Counted from the first letter of the stretch, positions 1-5,958 are shown. The stretch is 8,390 bases of DNA from Pseudomonadota bacterium (GCA_005776735.1 SXOM01000163.1:1-8390), one strand, 5' to 3'. A program made the numbers and translations. The notes: generated by a model not told the origin, from the sequence alone.

Positions 1-161
1 GCGGTCGGCGGCGCCTCGGCCGGGACGCCCGCCGCGAGCTCGGGGGCCGGCGCCCGCGCGTCGCGGAGCCACACCGCGAGGCTGCGGGCGGACCCGGGTT
101 CCGCCGCCGCCGCAGCGGCCGGGGCCAGGGTCACGACGACGATGATCCAGATCGAACGCAC
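1..161 (-). CDS. N-terminal part of a secreted protein, cut by the window edge
   Basis: Read on the minus strand, GTG at 161-159 opens 53 codons that run off the left edge without a stop. The translation begins MRSIWIIVVVTLAP followed by six alanines and then EPGS. That is a classic Sec signal peptide: one positive residue, a hydrophobic core and an AAA-type cleavage site near residue 20. There is no cysteine at the cleavage site, so it does not look like a lipoprotein. The mature start is rich in Ala, Pro, Arg and Glu and matches no family I recognise. A second in-frame GTG at 170-168 would add three residues (MTA V). Neither start has a clear ribosome binding site. The gene diverges from the lipoprotein gene at 255. 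Function is unknown; only the export prediction is supported. Confidence 0.5.
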   Translation of the reverse strand, partial: MRSIWIIVVVTLAPAAAAAAEPGSARSLAVWLRDARAPAPELAAGVPAEAPPT

Positions 162-175
162 GGCTGTCACCGACA

Positions 176-181
176 AGTATA
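176..181 (-). promoter_or_regulatory. Candidate -10 box for the divergent secreted-protein gene
   Basis: On the minus strand this reads TATACT, five of six matches to the sigma-70 -10 consensus and unusual in such GC-rich DNA. Standard spacing puts the transcript start at about 169-170, on the upstream candidate GTG start (170-168) and 8-9 nt before the second one (161-159). The message would be leaderless or have a very short leader. No convincing -35 box lies 16-18 bp upstream; the TTGACG at 191-186 is too close to serve this box. Confidence 0.25.
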
Positions 182-254
182 GACACGTCAAGAGCTGATG
201 CGCCAGTGTCCGCGGCCACCACACCATCACTCGACACGATAGCCTCGCGATTGG

Positions 255-929
255 ATGGTCCTCTACCTGTTCATCGCGTGCGAGGTCGAGCTCGCGGGAG
301 TCGTTCACGACGAGGACGGCGCGCCCGTCGGCGGGGCGGTGCTCGATGCCGAGGTGTGCGACGCGGTCAGCGCGGCCGACGGCACCTTCCGCGTCCGCTG
401 TCCCCGGGGGCTGCATCATTTCCTGGTCACCCACCCCACCCACGCCGCCACCTCGTTGGACGTCGACGCCACCGAGCTCTTTGCGCCCCCACCGTCCGAG
501 GCGACCCTGCGCGCCTGGCCCACCGTGCCGGGGCTGTACGCCGAACCCGGGCTCGAGCGGCTGGGTCCTACGCCCCTGGTGCGCACCGTGGCCGCCGCCG
601 AACAGCGGTTCTGTCTGCCCGAGGGCACCGCGCTCCCAGCGCTGGTCCCTCCCGCGGCGATGCTCGATGTCCACAGCTTCGACTGGCGCCTCTATCCATT
701 GGACACCGCAGGCTGCGCGTTGATTCTGCACACCACCGACGGGCGCTACTGGCAGCCCAACGCCACCGGTGTCGACGTGCCCCACACCGAGCTCGCGCCG
801 GGCTACCGGCACGTCCGCCCGGAGCTGGCCGCCGGTCGATACGTCGCCGTTTCGTGGCACGACGGGTTCCTCGTGCCGCTCGACCCGAAGGCCGACACGT
901 GGGAGGCCTGGGCGTTCGAGGTGCGGTGA
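255..929 (+). CDS. Putative lipoprotein with carboxypeptidase-regulatory-like domain
   Basis: The 224-residue product starts MVLYLFIAC, a very short hydrophobic leader ending in a lipobox-like IAC with Cys9 as the presumed lipidated residue. Residues about 12-70 have the pattern of a carboxypeptidase regulatory-like (transthyretin-like) beta domain: a GVVHDEDGAPVGGA turn, then ADGTFRVRCPRG. The remaining 150 residues are beta-prone and aromatic-rich near the C-terminus (WHDGF, TWEAWAFEV) and match no family I know. Four further cysteines (35, 49, 120, 154) could form two disulfides, which fits an exported protein. ATG 255 is the first possible start, because an in-frame TAG lies at 240-242. 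No Shine-Dalgarno sequence is visible. The signal lacks any N-terminal Lys or Arg, so lipidation is likely but not certain. The precise role is unknown; a surface binding or structural function is inference. Confidence 0.72.
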   Translation: MVLYLFIACEVELAGVVHDEDGAPVGGAVLDAEVCDAVSAADGTFRVRCPRGLHHFLVTHPTHAATSLDVDATELFAPPPSEATLRAWPTVPGLYAEPGLERLGPTPLVRTVAAAEQRFCLPEGTALPALVPPAAMLDVHSFDWRLYPLDTAGCALILHTTDGRYWQPNATGVDVPHTELAPGYRHVRPELAAGRYVAVSWHDGFLVPLDPKADTWEAWAFEVR

Positions 930-977
930 GGGGGGTGGTGGGCGCCGTGCCGCGACCGGCCCGGAGGGTGTACCGAG

Positions 978-1016
978 TCCGGCGCACGGCGCGCGTCGGG
1001 TCGACGTGCGCCCGGA
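978..1016. terminator. Inverted repeat between convergent genes, possible bidirectional terminator
   Basis: GGCGCACG at 981-988 pairs perfectly with CGTGCGCC at 1005-1012, across a 16-nt loop. The stem extends by three pairs (978-980 with 1014-1016) if C1013 is bulged. It lies about 50 bp after the stop of the 255-929 gene and 80 bp after the stop of the gene read from the other side, where a shared terminator is expected. No T-run follows on either strand, so it is not a textbook intrinsic terminator. A second, smaller hairpin (CCGCC-TTCC-GGCGG, 1040-1053) lies nearby. The rest of 930-1096 shows no gene. Confidence 0.35.
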
Positions 1017-1096
1017 GTCGCGCCACGCGCCCGCTTCTGCCGCCTTCCGGCGGGTCGCGGCGTGGCGCCCCGTCGATTCCTGCGCCCCCCGCGCCG

Positions 1097-1894
1097 CTAC
1101 TCGACGGTGCTGAGATCCCGCGTGATGCGCGAGGCGGTGTACGCCCCTTCCAGCGTGACGTAGCCCATCACGTCGGCGCCGAACGAACCACTCAACTCGC
1201 CGTCCTCGGTGATCTCGCCTTCGGTGTCGACCGGCAGGCTGTAGAAGCTCAGGTCGATCGACGCTTCGCCCGACAGGTCGCCGTCGTCGTTGACCAGGTC
1301 GAATGCATACTGCGTGTCGATGTCGTAGCCGAACAGGCTCAGGAGGCAGCCCGCGTCGCCCACCGCCGTCTCGCCCTCGGCGTCGACCACCAGGGTGAGC
1401 GATCCGCTGCAGCCGACCGAGACGGGCGTGCCGTTGTAGTCGCCGGCGGCGGTGATCGCGAGGTCGCCGACGTACACGCCGGCGTAGGCGCTCTGCACCA
1501 GCACGCCGCCCACGCTGTAGGCGAGGCGATCGCCGTTGGGCAGGACGGCTTCGGCGGTGATCGCGTGGGTGCCGACCCCGAGCCCCGCGTCCTGCGCGTC
1601 GGCCCCGCTCAGGGCCCAGTCGGTGTCGACGTCGCTGGACCACGTGACGTCCGGGAAGTCCTTGACCGTGCCGTCGGCGCCGAGCACCACCGCGCGGAAG
1701 TCGGCCGCTTCGCCCATCGGCAGGAAGTCGCCGCTGAGCGGCGCTTCGACCACCAGGCGCGCGCCGTCCCACTCGGCGTCGAGCGCCGCCTGCGCCGTGT
1801 CGGACGTGGGGTCGGAGCCCGTACCGTCGTCGGTCGCGCCGTCCACGATGAGGGTGTTGTCGTTGCACGCGACCAGGATCGACAGGAGAAGCAT
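1097..1894 (-). CDS. Putative lipoprotein with Ig-like domain and beta-rich C-terminal domain
   Basis: The 265-residue product starts MLLLSILVAC, a short uncharged leader with lipobox LVAC and Cys10 as the presumed lipid attachment site. Residues 13-36 form a low-complexity Asp/Thr/Gly/Ser linker. Residues about 44-133 resemble a bacterial Ig-like domain, with a TWSSD strand (84-88) and a closing GVGTHAITAEA strand (106-116). Residues about 137-260 form a second beta-rich domain with repeated short motifs (GDLSGE, GELSGSFG, TLEGAY) suggestive of a small barrel. It contains Cys152 and Cys173, a possible disulfide. The reading frame stays open far upstream, but ATG 1894 is preferred because it begins the lipoprotein signal, has GGAGG four bases upstream, and avoids running antisense through the ABC ATPase gene. 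It diverges from that ATPase gene across 66 bp. Outer-surface location is inferred; the function is unknown. Confidence 0.8.
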   Translation of the reverse strand: MLLLSILVACNDNTLIVDGATDDGTGSDPTSDTAQAALDAEWDGARLVVEAPLSGDFLPMGEAADFRAVVLGADGTVKDFPDVTWSSDVDTDWALSGADAQDAGLGVGTHAITAEAVLPNGDRLAYSVGGVLVQSAYAGVYVGDLAITAAGDYNGTPVSVGCSGSLTLVVDAEGETAVGDAGCLLSLFGYDIDTQYAFDLVNDDGDLSGEASIDLSFYSLPVDTEGEITEDGELSGSFGADVMGYVTLEGAYTASRITRDLSTVE

Positions 1895-1898
1895 GGGG

Positions 1899-1903
1899 CC
1901 TCC
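1899..1903 (-). promoter_or_regulatory. Ribosome binding site fixing the lipoprotein start at 1894
   Basis: GGAGG on the minus strand ends 4 bases before the ATG at 1894-1892. It is the only strong Shine-Dalgarno match at any gene start in the window. It argues against the much longer upstream-extended reading frame. Confidence 0.6.
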
Positions 1904-1943
1904 GCGGCGGGGCAGGGTAGCACAGCCGCGCGCGCCCCGCCGC
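1904..1943. repeat. 10-bp inverted repeat in a divergent promoter region
   Basis: GCGGCGGGGC (1904-1913) and GCCCCGCCGC (1934-1943) are perfect reverse complements separated by 20 bp. They fill most of the 66-bp spacer between the divergent lipoprotein and ABC ATPase starts. The element could bind a regulator serving both genes, or fold as a hairpin in a leader RNA. Because the arms consist only of G and C in a GC-rich genome, chance is a real alternative. Confidence 0.35.
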
Positions 1944-1960
1944 CGTGGTAAGCGCGCGGC

Positions 1961-2935
1961 ATGGACGAAATGATCCAGGTCGCGGGCCTGCGCAAGGAGT
2001 ACGGTTCGTTCGCCGCCCTCCGCGGCATCGGGTTCACCATCCGTCGGGGGGAGATCGTGGGCTTCTTGGGGCCCAACGGCGCCGGCAAGACCACCCCGAT
2101 GAAGAGCCTCACCGGCTGTGTGTCGCCGACGGGCGGCGAGGCCCGCGTGCACGGCCTGGACTGTGTCGGCGACAGCCTCGCGGTGCGGGCCCGCATCGGG
2201 TACCTCCCCGAGTCGGCGCCGGTCTACGGCGACATGCTGGTGCGCGACTACCTCGACTTCGTGGGCCGGGTGCGTGGCCTCGCCGACGCCGAGCGCGCTG
2301 CGGCGATCGAGCGGGTGGCGGCCGAGTGCGACATCGAAGATCGGCTCGCGCAACGGGTCGGTACCTTGTCCAAGGGGTACCGCCAGCGGGTCGGGCTCGC
2401 GCAGGCGCTCCTCCACCAGCCGCCGATCCTCATCCTGGACGAGCCCACCAGCGGGCTCGATCCCAACCAGATCCTCGCCATCCGCAACCTCATCCGCCGC
2501 ATCGGCCAGTCGCGGACCGTCATCCTCAGCACGCACATCCTCCAGGAGGTCCAGGCCACCTGCGACCGTGTGCTCATCCTCAACCGGGGCGAGCTCGTCG
2601 CCGACGCGCCGATCGACCAGGTGCACGCCGCCGTGGCCGGCGGCGAGCTGTACAAGGTCACGTTCACCGACGGCGCGGTGCGGCTCCCCGAGGCCGAGCT
2701 GCGGTCCGCCGTGGGCGCCATCGGGGGAGTGCGCAGGGTGGCGTTGCAGGCCGTCGACGACAGCGGCGGCTACCCGTACGAGGTCGTCGCCGATCGCGAC
2801 GTGCGCGCCGACCTGTTCGAGCTCGCCGTGGCCCGCGGGCTGCGCATCGTCGCGCTGGGGCGCGAACGGAGCTCGCTCGAAGAGGTGTTTCGGCGGCTCA
2901 CGTTCACCGAGCCGGCGCCGGCTGCCGAGGGCTGA
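1961..2935 (+). CDS. GldA-like ABC-2 type transporter ATP-binding protein
   Basis: The 324-residue protein is a complete ABC ATPase: Walker A GPNGAGKTT (37-45), IGYLPE Q-loop region (79-84), signature LSKGYRQR (136-143), Walker B ILILDEP (156-162), LDPNQ (166-170) and H-loop His192. The GYLPE, LSKGYRQR and LDPNQ motifs and the C-terminal RSSLEEVFRRLT are those of GldA-type ATPases, which drive ABC-2 exporters (GldA is known from Flavobacterium gliding). Residues about 220-324 form the usual C-terminal extension. Family members normally have Thr or Ser after the Walker A TT, but here Pro46 follows (GKTTPMK). No permease gene is adjacent; the next gene converges from the other strand. ATG 1961 follows an in-frame TAA at 1949; ATG 1970 is an alternative start, and neither has a strong ribosome binding site. 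The ATPase call is firm. The transported substrate and whether it functions in gliding cannot be read from the sequence. Confidence 0.93.
   Translation: MDEMIQVAGLRKEYGSFAALRGIGFTIRRGEIVGFLGPNGAGKTTPMKSLTGCVSPTGGEARVHGLDCVGDSLAVRARIGYLPESAPVYGDMLVRDYLDFVGRVRGLADAERAAAIERVAAECDIEDRLAQRVGTLSKGYRQRVGLAQALLHQPPILILDEPTSGLDPNQILAIRNLIRRIGQSRTVILSTHILQEVQATCDRVLILNRGELVADAPIDQVHAAVAGGELYKVTFTDGAVRLPEAELRSAVGAIGGVRRVALQAVDDSGGYPYEVVADRDVRADLFELAVARGLRIVALGRERSSLEEVFRRLTFTEPAPAAEG
2910..2923. repeat. 14-bp perfect GC palindrome at the end of the ATPase gene
   Basis: AGCCGGCGCCGGCT is self-complementary over all 14 bases. It ends 10 bp before the ATPase stop codon (2933-2935) and 30 bp from the stop of the convergent cotH-like gene. 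It may help end transcription in the very tight convergent junction, but it encodes an ordinary EPAPA tail and could be coincidental. Confidence 0.25.
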
Positions 2936-2953
2936 TCGCGGGAGGGCCTGCGG

Positions 2954-4174
2954 TCAGTACCAGCGCTCCACGGTGCCGCTCCGGGTCTGGATCCACTCCC
3001 GCATGGCGTCGAGCGAACGGTCGAGCTGGCGATCTTCGTCGATGTAGTTTCGGGGGTCGTCCTCGACGTAGGGGCGCACCAGCGTCATCGCCTGGTCCAT
3101 GAGCGATTCCAGGCCGGCTGCGTCGACGTCGGCGAGCGTCTGGGTGAGCACGGCGTCGAAGTGGGCTTTGCATTCCGGGTCGGATTGGCAGGTGAGCCCG
3201 AGCGGCGACTGGGCGCGCGACAGGCGCCCTCCGTAGCTGGTGAAGCAGTAGTCCAGTCCGGTGGGGACCATGTAGAGGCGCCCCGTCTGGCCGTGGTCGA
3301 CGAAGACCCGGAAGTTGTTCGACGCGAACGCGTAGCCGTCCCATTGGCCCGTCCACGACTCCATGATTTGGAACCGGGCGTACGCGTCGAGGTCGACCAC
3401 CTCGGCCAGCGCCGGCTCGAGGGGATCTTCGGCCATCGCCGCCACCACCGCGTCGATGTCGGCCCACCCCAGGTCGGTCCCCGATTCGAGCTCGAAGTGG
3501 TGCGCTTCGGCGGTGCTGAAGTCGGCGTGGTCCCACGAGTCCGGGTAGTAGGGGTAGCCCCCTTCGTACAGGTTTCCGTCCCGATTGCCGAAGTTGCGGT
3601 CGAGGAAGTCGCGGTCGGGGGTCTCGACGTTGGAGTACAACCCGTACACGTCGCCGTTGACGGTCACCCACGCGTACCCCACCCGCGCCGCCGGCAGCCC
3701 GGCCGCCGCAAACGCAGCGTAGGCCACCACCTCGTGCACCTGGGTCTCGTCGTGCGTCATGTTGTTGAGCGTGAACTTGCCCTTTCCGTGGTAGTCCAGC
3801 GATTCGTCGTAGCGATTGAAGTCGATCTTGAACGCGGCCTTCCCGTTGAGGTCCGAAAACGAGCCCGAGCCCTTGAGGCGTACGCCGACGGGGGCGAAGT
3901 GTTCGCCGTCCACGGTGACCTCGGCGGTCACGTACTCCTTGGGTGCAGCCCGCAACGCGCGCAGCGCGTCGCGGTCCAGGGTGATGTCGACGGTGTGCAC
4001 CCGATCGAGGGTGAAGAGGCCGTCGTAGTCGTCCGGCGCGTCGCCGGTGTCGGGCGGCTCGCCGGTGTCGGTGTCGCTGGTGTCGCCGGGCACCGGATCT
4101 GGCCCTCCGTCCAGGCCCGACCCCCCGGTGTCGGGGTCCGCGCCCGACTCACACGCCAACAGCAGCAGCAGCAT
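2954..4174 (-). CDS. cotH: CotH-kinase family lipoprotein
   Basis: The 406-residue product starts MLLLLLACES: an ultra-short leader and lipidated Cys8, followed by an Asp/Thr/Gly/Pro-rich linker (11-50). The rest matches the CotH kinase family (atypical protein kinases, best known for phosphorylating Bacillus spore coat proteins). It shows a glycine-rich loop KGSGSF (101-106), KIDF (116-119; Lys116 as possible ATP-contacting lysine), NGDVYGLYSNVE (173-184), WDGYAFASNNF (278-288) and LDYCF (307-311). By family analogy Asp279 or Asn287 lies in the catalytic loop and Asp308 is a metal ligand; these assignments are inferred. Cys310, 329 and 335 may include a disulfide. ATG 4174 begins the lipoprotein signal; no ribosome binding site precedes it, consistent with the leaderless promoter proposed at 4181-4209. 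It converges on the ATPase gene and diverges from a peptide-type importer operon. The symbol denotes the family, not orthology. Surface kinase activity and its target are unproven. Confidence 0.88.
   Translation of the reverse strand: MLLLLLACESGADPDTGGSGLDGGPDPVPGDTSDTDTGEPPDTGDAPDDYDGLFTLDRVHTVDITLDRDALRALRAAPKEYVTAEVTVDGEHFAPVGVRLKGSGSFSDLNGKAAFKIDFNRYDESLDYHGKGKFTLNNMTHDETQVHEVVAYAAFAAAGLPAARVGYAWVTVNGDVYGLYSNVETPDRDFLDRNFGNRDGNLYEGGYPYYPDSWDHADFSTAEAHHFELESGTDLGWADIDAVVAAMAEDPLEPALAEVVDLDAYARFQIMESWTGQWDGYAFASNNFRVFVDHGQTGRLYMVPTGLDYCFTSYGGRLSRAQSPLGLTCQSDPECKAHFDAVLTQTLADVDAAGLESLMDQAMTLVRPYVEDDPRNYIDEDRQLDRSLDAMREWIQTRSGTVERWY
4041..4134 (-). repeat. Short in-frame repeats encoding an Asp-Thr-Gly linker
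   Basis: A 13-bp unit (TCGCCGGTGTCGG on the plus strand) occurs at 4041-4053 and again at 4059-4071, an 18-bp offset that preserves frame. A 10-bp core recurs at 4125-4134. They encode the DTGD/DTGE motifs between the lipid cysteine and the kinase fold of the CotH-like protein. Such linkers probably act as flexible spacers holding the domain off the membrane. The repeats could expand or contract by slippage. Confidence 0.6.
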
Positions 4175-4180
4175 GCGCCC

Positions 4181-4209
4181 AGGGTAGCCGGGGCTACCCG
4201 CGCTGTCGT
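4181..4209 (-). promoter_or_regulatory. Candidate leaderless promoter of the cotH-like gene
   Basis: On the minus strand ACGACA (4209-4204, four of six matches to TTGACA) lies exactly 17 bp before TACCCT (4186-4181, TANNNT type). Counting from that -10, position +1 falls on 4174, the A of the cotH ATG, so the message would lack a leader. This agrees with the absence of a ribosome binding site. Matches to consensus are modest; the spacing is what makes it credible. Confidence 0.35.
4182..4199. promoter_or_regulatory. 8+8 bp palindrome, candidate operator in the cotH/importer spacer
   Basis: GGGTAGCC (4182-4189) and GGCTACCC (4192-4199) are perfect reverse complements around a central GG. The palindrome overlaps the proposed cotH -10 and spacer, and its centre is about 33 bp upstream of the predicted importer transcript start. 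A dimeric regulator bound here could affect both divergent genes. It could alternatively form a 7-bp hairpin with a CGGG loop in an importer-strand RNA starting further upstream. Confidence 0.45.
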
Positions 4210-4211
4210 GC

Positions 4212-4217
4212 TATAAC
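4212..4217 (+). promoter_or_regulatory. Candidate -10 box of the importer operon
   Basis: TATAAC matches five of six bases of the sigma-70 -10 consensus and is the only AT-rich patch in the spacer. It predicts a start near 4224 and a leader of about 18 nt before the ATG at 4242. No recognisable -35 lies 16-18 bp upstream; that position is occupied by the palindrome, so activator dependence is possible. Confidence 0.4.
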
Positions 4218-4241
4218 CGCGGCCGGAGTCTCCTCACCGCG

Positions 4242-5954
4242 ATGTCGACGAGCCGGAAGGCGCTGTGGAGTGTCTGCTTGTCGGCCTCCCTCGCGTGCGA
4301 CGACAACCCGCCGCCCGCCCCGCCTTCCGTCGCGATGGGCGACACGTTGGTGGTCGGGGTGGGCCAGGACGCGCGCGACCTGCTCGCCCCGCTGGCCCAA
4401 TCCGCGTTCGATCTCGCGCTGCTCGACCTGCTCGGCACGCGCCCGCTCGACGTCCACTTCGACTGCGAGCTCAGCTACGTGCCGGGTTTCGCGAAGGAGT
4501 GGACCTGGAGTGAGGACGGCCGCACGCTCGACCTCGTGCTCCGCGACGACCTCGCGTGGAGCGACGGCACCCCGGTGCGCGCGCGCGACCTCGTGCTCCT
4601 CGGCGAGCTCATCCGCGACCCGGCGGTGGGGAGCCCGCGCGCCGCCAACCTCGCCCAGCTCACCCCGGGGAGCCCCGAGGCGGTGGACGACACCCACGTG
4701 CGCTACACCTTCGAAGCGCGGGGCCAGCCCACGATCATGGCGGCGAACGTGGGGTTGCTCCAACTGGTGCCGAGCCACCTCCTCGACGACCCGGCGCTGG
4801 AGCGCAAGGGCCTGCGCACGCATCCGCTGAACACGACCGCGCCGGTGTCGTCGGGGTACTGGCAGTTGGCCAGTTGGGAAAAGGGAAAAACCCTGGTCTT
4901 CGAGCCCAACCCGCACCATCCCGGCCCGGCGCCGGGGCTCGCGCGCGTCGTCTTCCGGGTGCTCCCCGACTACGACACCCGGTTGCTCGAGCTGCGCAGC
5001 GGCCGGATCGACATGATGGAGGCGGTCCAGATCGTCGACGCCGACAAGCTCGTCGCCGAACAACCCGACATCAAGCTCCGCACCCGCGGCTACCGCGCGC
5101 AGGACTACATCGGCTGGAACAACGTCGATCCCGCTGCCTACCAGGCCGCGGCGGCGGGGGGCGAGCGCCCGGACGTCGCCACGCTGCCGCGCCACCCGCT
5201 CTTCGGCGATCCCGCGGTTCGACATGCCCTGTCGATGGCCATCGACGTCGACCGGATCATCGCCGACGTGCTCACGTCCCAGGCCACCGGAAAAGCGTAC
5301 GCCGTGCGCGCGGTGAGCACGATCACGCCCGAGTTGTGCGCCACGCGCGACGCGGGCATCACGCCGATCGGGTTCGACGTCGAGGCGGCGAAGGTGGCCC
5401 TGGCCCGCGCCGGGTGGAGCGACACCAACGGCGACGGCGTGGTCGACAAGGGCGGCGTGCCGTTCCGGTTCACGATGATCATGCCCACCGGCAGCGCCCG
5501 GCGCGTGCAGGTCTCGACGATCGTGCAGGGCCAGCTCGCGGCGGTCGGGGTCGACGTCCAGATCGAAGCGCTCGACCCCGGGGCCCTCTTCGAGCGGCTC
5601 CGCCGGCGCGACTTCGACGCGGCGTACACCGGGTGGTCGGCCGGCCTGTGGGTGGAGCCCTCGTCGGCGTGGGGGAAGGACAGCGACTTCAACTTCACCA
5701 GCTACCAGGACGCCGAAGTGCAGGCGCTCCTGGAGGCGGGGAGCCGCGAGCCCGACCCGACCAAGGCCGCGGAGATCTGGCGCAAGTTCCAGCGGCGCAT
5801 CTACGACGACCAGCCCTACACCTTCCTGTACTGGATGGACGAGATCGTCGCGGTCGATGGTCGCTTCGACAACACCGACGTCAACCTCGTCTCGCCGTGG
5901 TCCCACCTCGAACGGTGGACTGTCGCGCCCGACAAGGTGAAGTACCGCGAGTAG
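4242..5954 (+). CDS. Peptide/nickel-type ABC transporter solute-binding lipoprotein
   Basis: The 570-residue protein belongs to the extracellular solute-binding protein family 5 (OppA/DppA/NikA). It would bind the substrate outside the inner membrane and deliver it to the permeases encoded next. The signal MSTSRKALWSVCLSASLAC has a charged n-region (Arg5, Lys6) and a lipidated Cys19. Family marks are VPGFAKEWTWSEDGRTL (80-96), LAWSDGTPV (104-112) and HPLFGDPAVRHALSMAID (318-335). DTNGDGVVD (404-412) resembles the Asp-rich turn common in this family and may bind Ca2+. Cys75 and Cys366 are the only other mature cysteines. The length is near the upper end for the family, partly from an Ala/Gly-rich insert around 297-310. 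ATG 4242 begins the signal peptide; ribosome binding is not obvious (GGAG lies about 13 nt or more upstream). It leads an operon with three transporter genes. Peptide is the most common ligand of the family but cannot be assigned here. Confidence 0.93.
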   Translation: MSTSRKALWSVCLSASLACDDNPPPAPPSVAMGDTLVVGVGQDARDLLAPLAQSAFDLALLDLLGTRPLDVHFDCELSYVPGFAKEWTWSEDGRTLDLVLRDDLAWSDGTPVRARDLVLLGELIRDPAVGSPRAANLAQLTPGSPEAVDDTHVRYTFEARGQPTIMAANVGLLQLVPSHLLDDPALERKGLRTHPLNTTAPVSSGYWQLASWEKGKTLVFEPNPHHPGPAPGLARVVFRVLPDYDTRLLELRSGRIDMMEAVQIVDADKLVAEQPDIKLRTRGYRAQDYIGWNNVDPAAYQAAAAGGERPDVATLPRHPLFGDPAVRHALSMAIDVDRIIADVLTSQATGKAYAVRAVSTITPELCATRDAGITPIGFDVEAAKVALARAGWSDTNGDGVVDKGGVPFRFTMIMPTGSARRVQVSTIVQGQLAAVGVDVQIEALDPGALFERLRRRDFDAAYTGWSAGLWVEPSSAWGKDSDFNFTSYQDAEVQALLEAGSREPDPTKAAEIWRKFQRRIYDDQPYTFLYWMDEIVAVDGRFDNTDVNLVSPWSHLERWTVAPDKVKYRE

Positions 5955-5958
5955 TCGG

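Noticed and set aside
186..191. TTGACG on the minus strand as a -35 box
   Set aside because: The TATACT candidate begins only 4 bp downstream of it, and 17 bp downstream there is only TGACAG, which is not a convincing -10.
206..1951. 581-residue plus-strand open frame across the two left lipoprotein genes
   Set aside because: Arg/Ala-rich, no domain, and it overlaps one supported gene on each strand. The third-position GC pattern explains the lack of stops.
1895..2626. Upstream extension of the minus-strand lipoprotein frame
   Set aside because: The frame is open through the ATPase gene on the other strand, but the extension is low-complexity shadow sequence. The lipoprotein signal and GGAGG ribosome binding site fix the start at 1894.
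3161..4216. 351-residue plus-strand open frame antisense to the cotH-like gene
   Set aside because: The minus strand carries the CotH motifs and a lipoprotein signal. The plus-strand translation is Val/Arg-rich with no recognisable motif.
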